Of a stretch of DNA of 13,889 bases, positions 6,985 through 13,670 are shown in pieces. This DNA comes from JAUZQZ01 sp036985955. GTDB taxonomy: Bacteria > Pseudomonadota > Zetaproteobacteria > Mariprofundales > Mariprofundaceae. Numbering within the stretch: position 1 is the stretch's first letter; each line of letters opens with the position of its first letter. The stretch lies in assembly GCA_036985955.1 (NCBI GenBank), contig BTQQ01000030.1, positions 1 through 13,889 of the forward strand. Reading direction: 5' to 3'. The position numbers and the translations under genes were made by a program. The notes under the pieces are model-generated. The model was not told the origin of the DNA. It worked only from the letters and a program-made list of their open reading frames with translations, and made no database searches.

Positions 6985-8138
6985 ATAATCAGGGATATGA
7001 AACAATATTGGCGTCTTATGCCTGCCGCTCCGAACTGTCACGTGGCCGCCGGTATCCGGAACCGGAATCATCTACCCGCAACATGTTCCAGCGTGACCGT
7101 GACCGCATCATCCATTCGGCGGCATTTCGCCGTCTTGAATATAAAACCCAGGTGTTCGTCAATCATGAAGGGGACCATTACCGGACCAGACTGACGCATT
7201 CCATTGAAGTTGCGCAAATCGCCCGTTCCATTTGCAGAGCCATGAGGCTGCACGAGGATCTGGCTGAAGGCGTGGCGCTGGCTCACGATCTCGGGCATAC
7301 GCCTTTTGGGCATTCCGGCCAGGACGCATTGAATGCTGTCATGAAGCCGCATGGTGGTTTTGAACATAATCGCCAGTCCCTGCGTGTCATTGAAAAACTG
7401 GAACGGCGTTATGCTGAATTCCCGGGTCTGAATCTAAGCTTTGAGACCCGGGAGGGTATTGTCAAACACACATCCCCCCACGATCTCCCCAGGAATGCCG
7501 ACCTGGCTGATTACCATTTGGATGAACAGGCTACGCTTGAAGCGCAAATCGGCAACCTGGCTGATGAAATCGCCTATAATAATCACGATGTGGATGATGG
7601 TTTCCGTGCGGAGATTCTGAATGTTGCAGGGTTGTGTACTGTTCCATTGTTTTACATGCACTACGAGAAGGTGATGCACGATCGGAAACGCATTGTGGAG
7701 CGTCTCGCCATCCATGAGACCATCCGTCGAATGATTAACTTTCTGATCATGGATGTGATAAAAGAAACGGCACGGAATATAGAAAAGTTAAGCATACGTT
7801 CCCTGGATGATGTGCGCAACGCGGGTGAACCACTGGTTGGATTTTCACATGAAGTACGGCACATGAACGCCGAAATGAAACGCTACCTGTTCAAACACAT
7901 GTATCATCATTACCGTGTCGTGCGTATGGCCACCAAGGCAACCCGTGTCATTCAGGAGCTGTTTTCCGCTTATATGGAAAATCCGGCCATGCTACCGCCC
8001 GGATCCATGGCCAGGCCGACTGGGAACAACAGTGAAGAGCAGCGTGCACGTACGGTTGCCGACTACATTGCCGGTATGACGGATCGATATGCGCTGGATG
8101 AGCATAGCCGCCTGTTTGATGTGCACGCACGCACCTGA
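6981..8138 (+). CDS. dgt: dGTPase-like dNTP triphosphohydrolase (HD domain)
   Basis: Members split dGTP, or several dNTPs, into the nucleoside and triphosphate and so tune dNTP pools. The 385-aa length fits the shorter, Dgt-like (type 2) group rather than the 505-aa E. coli enzyme. The family N-terminal block (TRNMFQRDRDRIIHSAAFRR, about 32-51) is present, as are the metal-binding HD residues His73 (RLTHSIEV), His102-Asp103 (LAHDLGHTPFGH) and probably Asp195 (LADEIAYNNHD). Substrate range cannot be read from sequence. It starts at ATG 6981 in an ATGA overlap with pyrF and has no obvious Shine-Dalgarno, so translation probably depends on coupling. A nucleotide gene after pyrF makes metabolic sense. 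It is the last gene of the + strand run. Confidence 0.9.
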   Translation: MNNQGYETILASYACRSELSRGRRYPEPESSTRNMFQRDRDRIIHSAAFRRLEYKTQVFVNHEGDHYRTRLTHSIEVAQIARSICRAMRLHEDLAEGVALAHDLGHTPFGHSGQDALNAVMKPHGGFEHNRQSLRVIEKLERRYAEFPGLNLSFETREGIVKHTSPHDLPRNADLADYHLDEQATLEAQIGNLADEIAYNNHDVDDGFRAEILNVAGLCTVPLFYMHYEKVMHDRKRIVERLAIHETIRRMINFLIMDVIKETARNIEKLSIRSLDDVRNAGEPLVGFSHEVRHMNAEMKRYLFKHMYHHYRVVRMATKATRVIQELFSAYMENPAMLPPGSMARPTGNNSEEQRARTVADYIAGMTDRYALDEHSRLFDVHART

Positions 8139-8161
8139 CCTCAGCCCAGGTTATTTATGAA

Positions 8162-8173
8162 TAGTCCGGACTA
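8162..8173. other. 12-bp perfect palindrome in convergent gap
   Basis: TAGTCCGGACTA is a perfect palindrome in the 116-nt gap between dgt and the FHA gene, which converge. No loop separates its halves, so it cannot make a stable terminator hairpin; a protein-binding site is possible but unproven. The rest of the gap has an 8-T run near 8239-8246 with no clear stem before it. I see no strong bidirectional terminator. Confidence 0.35.
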
Positions 8174-8254
8174 GAGGCTCAAGGCACAGCACAAACGTAC
8201 ACGAGCATTCAGGCGTTTGGTATTATTGGTACTCTAAATTTTTTTCGGAGCATC

Positions 8255-8989
8255 CTATGCGTTAATGACTTCCTTAATGAAAAATTCCATTTTGGTATCT
8301 CCAATTTCAATCATGTCGCCATCGTTAAGCGTGCGTGGCTCCTTACCCACCGTTTCGCCATTCACCTTGGGCTTGGCCATGCCTTCAAGATGGGTGATAT
8401 GGTAACCTGTTGGCCGCCGGGTAAGCACTGCGGCCTGCTTACCCACCGTAAATCCCTTAACCTTGATCTTGCAATTCTCTCCCTTGCCGATACTGGTCAA
8501 TGAGGCGGTCAAATCATAGCTCTTTCCAATCAGGGAACCCGCAAGAATCTGGACCCCTCCCAAAGGCATGGTGGGGCCTTTGGGCGTATCGCCAAGAACT
8601 TCCGGAATCATGGCTGCGCGGGTTTGTGGGGTGATAACCATGGTTTTATCCATTCCGCTTGCCTCTTCATGGTGTTCCACCGGCGGGTGCATCGTATCCT
8701 CAATATTTACAAAGGTTAAGGTATGCTTGCCGACCAGGATGTTATCGCCATGCTGCAATACATGTTTGGTGATCCGCTTGTTGTTGACAAAGCTGCCATT
8801 GGTGCTGCCAAGATCTTCCAGGATGGCTTTGTTGCCAATCATAAGCACACGTGCATGGCGGCCCGAGACTGCCAGATTGTCCACATGAATATCATTCTCC
8901 GGCTTGCGCCCGATGGTGGTTTCCTCCTGGTCCAGATTATACTCGGAAATCACTGAATCCTTAAATTTCAGGATAAGTTTACAAGCCAT
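8255..8989 (-). CDS. Twin FHA-domain protein
   Basis: FHA domains bind phosphothreonine peptides. The 244-aa soluble protein has two. FHA1 (about 3-95) is canonical: IGRK at 26-29 (key Gly27-Arg28), SGRH at 42-45 (Ser and His of the binding pocket) and EDLGSTNGSFV at 58-68 (Asn64-Gly65). FHA2 (about 147-240) keeps the fold and Asn-Gly (KVNGETV) but has IGKGEN in place of Gly-Arg and lacks the Ser-x-x-His motif, so phosphopeptide binding there is doubtful. The linker between them contains Thr99-Met, Thr116-Met (DKTMVI) and Thr140-Met, possible kinase sites. GGAGG lies 6 nt before the ATG. It follows the PP2C phosphatase by 30 nt and is likely co-transcribed with the kinase. Role as reader or effector of the kinase is inferred from context. 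Confidence 0.9.
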   Translation of the reverse strand: MACKLILKFKDSVISEYNLDQEETTIGRKPENDIHVDNLAVSGRHARVLMIGNKAILEDLGSTNGSFVNNKRITKHVLQHGDNILVGKHTLTFVNIEDTMHPPVEHHEEASGMDKTMVITPQTRAAMIPEVLGDTPKGPTMPLGGVQILAGSLIGKSYDLTASLTSIGKGENCKIKVKGFTVGKQAAVLTRRPTGYHITHLEGMAKPKVNGETVGKEPRTLNDGDMIEIGDTKMEFFIKEVINA

Positions 8990-9019
8990 GATTCTCCTCC
9001 ATTTTACCCGTCATTGCCG

Positions 9020-9835
9020 TCATTTTTTCCGCCTGAACAATTTTGATAGAAACTTCTGTTTTCGATGATAGCTCTTGTTAACCTGAATAAGTATCACTGA
9101 AATATTGTCAGGGCCACCTGCATCGTTGGCCAGTTGAACCAATTGAGATGAAATCTTGCGAAGATCATTTGCATACTGAGTCAATGTCAGGCGGATCGCC
9201 TCATCGGGCACCACATCCGTCAGACCATCAGAACACATCATATACAAATCGCCGGGCTGGGTGATGTCTTCCACAACATCAGGCTCAACATCAGGCTCCA
9301 CGCCCAATGCTCGCGTTACCAGATTCTTGATGGCGGAATTACGTGCGTCATCAGCGGTCAGAAGCCCTCTTCGCACCTGTTCCTGGATCAATGAATGATC
9401 TTCTGTTACATGCGTCAGCACATCGCCGCGCAAGCGGTACATCCGTGAATCTCCCACATTCGCAGCTGTTAGACGATCTCCATAAAACACAGCAGCCACC
9501 ACGGTCGTGCCCATCCCCATGCATTCCGACCGCTGCTGCGCTGTTTCATAGATGGCATTATTCGCCATGGTGACCGCATCACGCGTCAAAATTGATTCCT
9601 TCGTAAATCCGGTATCTGAATCCAGTTCCGCCTCAGGTATATGCCCGAGATGATCCTTCAGATAGCGCGTAATGATGTCCACGGACATGGCGCTGGCGAC
9701 TTCCCCGGCATTGTGCCCTCCCATGCCATCAGCCAAGACTGCGAATCCATAGCTGGGGGTAATTCCCACGCAATCTTCATTGTGGTCACGTTTGACTCCC
9801 ACATCGGTGACTGCGTGCATTTCGAGCGCATTCAT
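9020..9835 (-). CDS. PP2C-type Ser/Thr protein phosphatase
   Basis: This 271-aa protein is a metal-dependent PPM/PP2C phosphatase that should reverse phosphorylation by the overlapping kinase gene. All core motifs are present: RDHNED at 16-21 with Asp21, ADGMGG at 35-40 (metal ligand Asp36), GMGTTVVAA near 107-115, NVGDSRMYRLR at 126-136, EDHS at 145-148, CSDGLTD at 201-207 (Asp203) and GGPDNISV at 240-247 (Asp243). No membrane segment is seen. The last 18 residues are strongly basic (…KFLSKLFRRKK) and could form a membrane-binding amphipathic helix. A short repeat EPDVEPDV lies near 180-187. The start ATG overlaps the kinase stop by 4 nt, with GGAGG at 9845-9849 nine bases upstream. Such phosphatase-kinase-FHA sets occur near type VI secretion genes, but none is visible here. 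Confidence 0.95.
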   Translation of the reverse strand: MNALEMHAVTDVGVKRDHNEDCVGITPSYGFAVLADGMGGHNAGEVASAMSVDIITRYLKDHLGHIPEAELDSDTGFTKESILTRDAVTMANNAIYETAQQRSECMGMGTTVVAAVFYGDRLTAANVGDSRMYRLRGDVLTHVTEDHSLIQEQVRRGLLTADDARNSAIKNLVTRALGVEPDVEPDVVEDITQPGDLYMMCSDGLTDVVPDEAIRLTLTQYANDLRKISSQLVQLANDAGGPDNISVILIQVNKSYHRKQKFLSKLFRRKK

Positions 9836-12339
9836 GCGGCCTTACCTCCGGTTGGAAACGTCTTCAAACACCTAATGATCTCCTGCACCACTTCCATGCC
9901 GCTGGCAAATCGCGCGTCAGCCTCTTTGGCCAGTAACTTATTAATTAATACAGCCACATTCTCCGGCAAGTCCGGTTTATGTTCCCGGATGTCCGGGTGT
10001 GGTTCATTGGCAATCTGGAACATCAGGGTTGCCATGGAGTCACCGCGGAATGGCCGCACGCCTGTCAGCATCTCATACAACATGGCACCGAGGGAAAACA
10101 GGTCGGAACGGCCATCCACATGTTTGCCGGAAAGTTGTTCAGGAGACATATAGGACGGCGTCCCCAACACCACGCCGGTTTTGGTCTTACTGGAGGCCGT
10201 AATACGTGCAATACCAAAATCCGTCACCTTCACCGTCTTGTCTTTAAGCAACATGATATTGGCTGGCTTGATGTCGCGATGCACCACGCCCTGACCATGC
10301 GCATAATGCAGTGCCTCGCCAATCTTTCCACAAATCTTGAGAGCCGCGATAGACGGCACCAGTTTATCCGGTTTGGTAAACGGCGACAAATCCGTCCCGG
10401 ACAGCAGCTCCATGGCGATGTAAGCCAGATCATGCTCTTCGCCAGCATCATAAATTGTAACAATGTTAGGATGATTAAGCCGACCGGCAGTTTCCGCCTC
10501 ACGGAAGAAACGGTCTTTCACGTCCTGCAATTCGTCTGCCTCAAATTCTTGCGACAGGGCCATGGTCTTGATCGCAACATCACGATTAATCTTGGGGTCA
10601 CGCCCCTGATAGACGGTTCCCATGGCACCTTTGCCAAGTTCCTTTAAAATTTCATAACGTCCGAGCGTGGGTTTGGCACCTCCGGTAATAAGCAGGGATG
10701 ACATGCCGCCACCTGTCGTGCTGGATCCAAAAATCATAGTATCACCAGCCGATTTCGTACGTTCCAGCCTGGCCTGCACATCCTTGTAATTTGGCTCGTT
10801 TTCGACCATATATTCATAAACGGATGTTGCTTTGTTAAATTGCCGCTTACGTTCAAAATCCAGGGCAAGATTATAAAGTGTCGACAGAACATCATCAGTC
10901 ACAGGGCACTTACGGAATTTGTCAAAGGCCATGTCCAGCATGCCCTGGCTCTGGAAGGAAAGGCCCAACATTTTGTTCGTTTCGGCCGAGTCCACCTGCG
11001 CCTTCTGCCGTTCTCCCTCGGAAGCAAAATAGCGCTTCGTGGTTAATACCAGATGGCCAAGCAGAAGCATGGTTGCTGCCGTCATGGTTTGCACCCATAA
11101 TGCGGAGACCGTCAGCAATACAAAATCCGTTCCGATCAACAACAATAGAAAAACAAGAGACATCACGGCGGCAACACCTGGTCCTACACGGGGGAGAACC
11201 AGAATCAGATACAGGCCAACCATTATCAGGAACCCGATTTCCACCCAGGAGGACCATTCCGGTTGGGTGAAATATTTCCCGCGCAGAATACTGTTGAGCG
11301 TATGCGCCTGTAATTCCACACCCGCCATGCCATCATTGACAGGCGTGACAAAGCGTTCGCCCATACCCGATGCGGTAGCTCCGATCAAAACAATCTTGCC
11401 TTTGAATATACGGGCCGGAATTTTGCCTGCAAAGACGTCATAAAAGGAATAATGTCTGAAGGCGTCACCACCTGTATTGGAACGGTAGAATGCAGGATAG
11501 AATCGCATAGATGTATCAGTCATAACATCCATGGCACCGAGCTCTATACTCATACCGGAATTGACCGTAATATCGTTCATGCTCAAATTGAGAAACTTCG
11601 CGGCCAGCACCAGTGACATGGATGGATATGCCTGCCCATAGTAGTCAATCAGCAATGGTTCCGAGCGTACTACGCCACCCTCTTTACGCACATTCAGATG
11701 GCCCATAGCCGCGGTAGCCTGCGCCAGATCCGGAAAGGGATACCTCATCTTGGATGCATTCAGCAAACTGGCATTTGCTTTGGAATGATTGATGTTTTTG
11801 AGTTCCAGGCGCCTGATATAATCGGGCAGCGGCATGTCCGGGCGGCCATGCGAAACGCCAAGGTCAAAAGAAATGGGCATCACCACATTGCCGGCCTGCT
11901 TTACCGCATTAACCAGCATATGGTCCATATCCAGTGATTTCTCAGCAGCCAGCAAAAGCTTTTTGGTTTCCGAATCGCCTCTCCTGGCCAGAGCCCGGGT
12001 CAATTGTTTGAATGACTGCAAGTTCTGATCGGTCTGCACCTCGCTAAAAAACACATCCACGCCAATGAGCCGGGCACCGGCAGACGACAGCTTCTCGATC
12101 ATTTTAGCCATAATGGCACGCGGCCATGGCCAACGCCCCATTCGGTCGATGGAATCATCATCAATGGCAACAATCACAATATTATCACCTGCCGGTTGGG
12201 CAGCCATGGAGACACCCATATCATAGGCCTTGTTTTCAAGACCTTTCAGCGGGTTCCATGCCAGGAAGGCAGCAATAAACAAAAGCATCACGAGCAATCC
12301 GACAAACCAGTCCGACTTCCAAAAAGCCCCTTTATTCAA
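9832..12339 (-). CDS. CHASE2-TPR-Ser/Thr protein kinase, membrane sensor kinase
   Basis: The 835-aa protein joins a sensor to a eukaryote-type kinase. In order it has a short cytoplasmic start, TM1 (about 12-28), a periplasmic CHASE2 domain (about 35-355; signature FKGKIVLIGATASG and GVELQAHTLNSIL at its end), three TM helices (about 364-383, 387-410 and 413-434) and two TPR-like helix pairs (about 455-525). A Gly/Ser/Thr-rich linker (531-558) leads to the kinase (561-822). The kinase looks active: GKGAMG at 569-574, Lys591 in VAIK, HRDIKPAN at 687-694 with Asp689, DFG at 707-709, a Ser/Thr-rich activation loop and GTPSYMSPE at 726-734. CHASE2 ligands are unknown. The start is TTG 12339, with GGGAGG nine bases upstream and no better in-frame start before TM1. 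The substrate is likely the FHA protein or itself. Confidence 0.94.
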   Translation of the reverse strand: MNKGAFWKSDWFVGLLVMLLFIAAFLAWNPLKGLENKAYDMGVSMAAQPAGDNIVIVAIDDDSIDRMGRWPWPRAIMAKMIEKLSSAGARLIGVDVFFSEVQTDQNLQSFKQLTRALARRGDSETKKLLLAAEKSLDMDHMLVNAVKQAGNVVMPISFDLGVSHGRPDMPLPDYIRRLELKNINHSKANASLLNASKMRYPFPDLAQATAAMGHLNVRKEGGVVRSEPLLIDYYGQAYPSMSLVLAAKFLNLSMNDITVNSGMSIELGAMDVMTDTSMRFYPAFYRSNTGGDAFRHYSFYDVFAGKIPARIFKGKIVLIGATASGMGERFVTPVNDGMAGVELQAHTLNSILRGKYFTQPEWSSWVEIGFLIMVGLYLILVLPRVGPGVAAVMSLVFLLLLIGTDFVLLTVSALWVQTMTAATMLLLGHLVLTTKRYFASEGERQKAQVDSAETNKMLGLSFQSQGMLDMAFDKFRKCPVTDDVLSTLYNLALDFERKRQFNKATSVYEYMVENEPNYKDVQARLERTKSAGDTMIFGSSTTGGGMSSLLITGGAKPTLGRYEILKELGKGAMGTVYQGRDPKINRDVAIKTMALSQEFEADELQDVKDRFFREAETAGRLNHPNIVTIYDAGEEHDLAYIAMELLSGTDLSPFTKPDKLVPSIAALKICGKIGEALHYAHGQGVVHRDIKPANIMLLKDKTVKVTDFGIARITASSKTKTGVVLGTPSYMSPEQLSGKHVDGRSDLFSLGAMLYEMLTGVRPFRGDSMATLMFQIANEPHPDIREHKPDLPENVAVLINKLLAKEADARFASGMEVVQEIIRCLKTFPTGGKAA

Positions 12340-12362
12340 TGAGATTTGCCTCCCTTGTTCAT
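12336..12362 (-). CDS. Tiny leader ORF overlapping the kinase start (putative)
   Basis: An 8-codon frame (ATG 12362 to TGA, peptide MNKGGKSH) ends across the TTG start of the kinase gene (ATTGA overlap). A weak GGGAAG precedes it. It could couple or attenuate kinase translation, or be chance. Nothing beyond its position supports it. Confidence 0.2.
   Translation of the reverse strand: MNKGGKSH
12349..12354 (-). promoter_or_regulatory. Shine-Dalgarno for the TTG start of the kinase
   Basis: GGGAGG on the - strand lies nine bases before TTG 12339. The nearest in-frame Met is residue 18, inside TM1, so this site decides in favour of TTG. Confidence 0.65.
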
Positions 12363-12386
12363 GTAGCTTCCCATCACAAGCCCGTA

Positions 12387-12413
12387 ACTATCATATAATA
12401 CGTATTTTGACAA
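12387..12413 (-). promoter_or_regulatory. Possible promoter of the kinase operon
   Basis: In the 128-nt gap after the cyclase, the - strand reads TTGTCA (12413-12408), then an AT-rich stretch with GATAGT (12392-12387) after 15 bp. The -35 box is good, but the spacing is short and the -10 match is weak. It may be a real promoter or only an AT-rich patch. The kinase could also be read from the cyclase promoter, since I see no terminator between them. Confidence 0.3.
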
Positions 12414-12467
12414 CATCCAGCCCCAAATAGCAAGCCCCGTGCTGCCACGAAAATCGCCTCCCTGTTG

Positions 12468-13538
12468 CTACTCTATGACTACATAACAGTCCACCGGCAT
12501 CGTGCGGTTTTTCACTTCAATGCAGCCCCGTTTTTTTATCCTCACAATATCCCTGCACGCGCGATACATCGATTCACCGACAAGAATTTCTCCCCCCTTT
12601 GCCAGTGACTCCAAACGTGACGCCACATTCACCGTGTCGCCAATTACTGTATAATCCATGCGCTCTCTGGAACCCAGACTGCCTGCAATCACCTCGCCTG
12701 TATTAATACCAATACCAATTTGAAATGTGGATTTTCCCTGTGATTCACGTTCCTTCGTCAACTGATCCATTGATTTTTGCATTTCCAGCGCCGCCCGCAT
12801 GGCATCAAGCGGCCCTTGTTCCGAGGGTGTGATAAACCCAAAAACAGCCATCAATTCATCGCCAATAAACTTATCCAGAACCCCATGATAGCGGTAAACA
12901 ACCTGTACCATTCGGTCAAAATACTCATTCAACATCTCAATTACTTCATCCGGGCTTGCTTCTTCCGAAAAACTTGTGAATAAACGAATATCTGCAAAAA
13001 GAACTGTCACCACGCGATACTCAGGGCGCAGCATTGCTTCGTCACCAAGCGCAATACGATCAGCAATTTCACTACCAATATAGGGTTTGAGGCGATCGTG
13101 GAAAACTTCACCCTCGGTAATACGGCGCCGGTACTCAATGCTGCTCTGTTTTGCCTGTTTTAACAACTCAAGCGTGATTTCCCGGTATTGATCTTTTTGC
13201 TCCCTGATTTCCTCCAAAAGGGTGTTGAAATGACTTGTCAGTTCGGCAAGTTCCGCCATATTTCCATCTTCAACAGGAATTTCTCGAAGCATGTCCACTT
13301 CGGGCACAATACGTGTACGCCGTACCAAACGCGTGAGCGCATCCGAGAATGTTCGAAGAATATGGTAACCGCCAAGGTGAAAAACAAGCATAACAGCGGC
13401 AACTAGCAAGATACTCTGGGTGAAGGTAAAATGTTCCCTGTAAACAATATAAATGAATAGCAGGTAGGGCAATATGCCCAGCAAGGCCAATATGATATGG
13501 GTTTGGTCTCTGAAGCTTTGCGACTGGAACCTGATCAT
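12468..13538 (-). CDS. Class III adenylate cyclase, two-TM membrane form
   Basis: The enzyme should make cAMP from ATP. From ATG 13538 it has 356 aa: two TM helices (about 13-33 and 41-61) joined by a loop of only a few residues, a HAMP-like/helical linker (about 62-140), then a class III catalytic domain (about 172-350). Metal ligands Asp183 (LFADIR) and Asp227 (IGDELMAVFG) are present. Lys223 (LDKF) and Asp295 (MDYTVIGD) form the Lys/Asp pair that marks ATP rather than GTP use. Asn304 and Arg308 (NVASR) stabilise the transition state. The start is set by AGGAGG at 13546-13551, seven bases upstream; a longer in-frame version from 13613 would lack such a site. There is no obvious periplasmic sensor domain. 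It precedes the kinase by 128 nt on the same strand. Confidence 0.93.
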   Translation of the reverse strand: MIRFQSQSFRDQTHIILALLGILPYLLFIYIVYREHFTFTQSILLVAAVMLVFHLGGYHILRTFSDALTRLVRRTRIVPEVDMLREIPVEDGNMAELAELTSHFNTLLEEIREQKDQYREITLELLKQAKQSSIEYRRRITEGEVFHDRLKPYIGSEIADRIALGDEAMLRPEYRVVTVLFADIRLFTSFSEEASPDEVIEMLNEYFDRMVQVVYRYHGVLDKFIGDELMAVFGFITPSEQGPLDAMRAALEMQKSMDQLTKERESQGKSTFQIGIGINTGEVIAGSLGSRERMDYTVIGDTVNVASRLESLAKGGEILVGESMYRACRDIVRIKKRGCIEVKNRTMPVDCYVVIE

Positions 13539-13545
13539 GCATCCC

Positions 13546-13551
13546 CCTCCT
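13546..13551 (-). promoter_or_regulatory. Shine-Dalgarno that sets the cyclase start
   Basis: AGGAGG on the - strand, inside a longer GAGAGGAGGGGG purine run, lies seven bases before ATG 13538. It argues against the 25-residue-longer reading from 13613. Confidence 0.8.
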
Positions 13552-13559
13552 CTCAGTCC

Positions 13560-13578
13560 TGCTGCATGCGCTGCAGCA
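13560..13578 (-). promoter_or_regulatory. Hairpin in the cyclase leader
   Basis: TGCTGCA pairs with TGCAGCA around a 5-nt loop, a perfect 7-bp stem, eight bases before the cyclase ribosome binding site on the transcript. No T-run follows, so it is not a terminator. It may affect ribosome access or mRNA stability, which is inference. Confidence 0.4.
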
Positions 13579-13611
13579 AGCCTGACTGTAAGTGATTTCC
13601 TTGCTATTCGC

Positions 13612-13617
13612 ACTATA
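13612..13617 (-). promoter_or_regulatory. Possible -10 box of the cyclase gene
   Basis: TATAGT on the - strand lies about 75 nt before the cyclase start and follows an AT-rich stretch. TTGACT is found upstream but only 10 bp away, too close for a standard -35, and no good box exists at 16-18 bp. If this is a promoter it is weak or needs an activator. Confidence 0.25.
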
Positions 13618-13670
13618 CAAAAATATCAGTCAACAAGTTCCTGATTCATACAGGTAATTGTGAATTTGTG

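Noticed and set aside
8230..8250. Intrinsic terminator at the T-run after dgt
   Set aside because: No stable GC stem directly precedes the T-run; only direct TTGGTA repeats are seen.
9641..10153. 170-residue + strand frame inside the phosphatase and kinase genes
   Set aside because: It is antisense to intact PP2C and kinase motifs and has no recognisable domain.
13539..13613. Longer cyclase start (25 more residues)
   Set aside because: The extra stretch covers the leader hairpin and the AGGAGG site. The shorter ATG has ideal spacing and leads straight into TM1.
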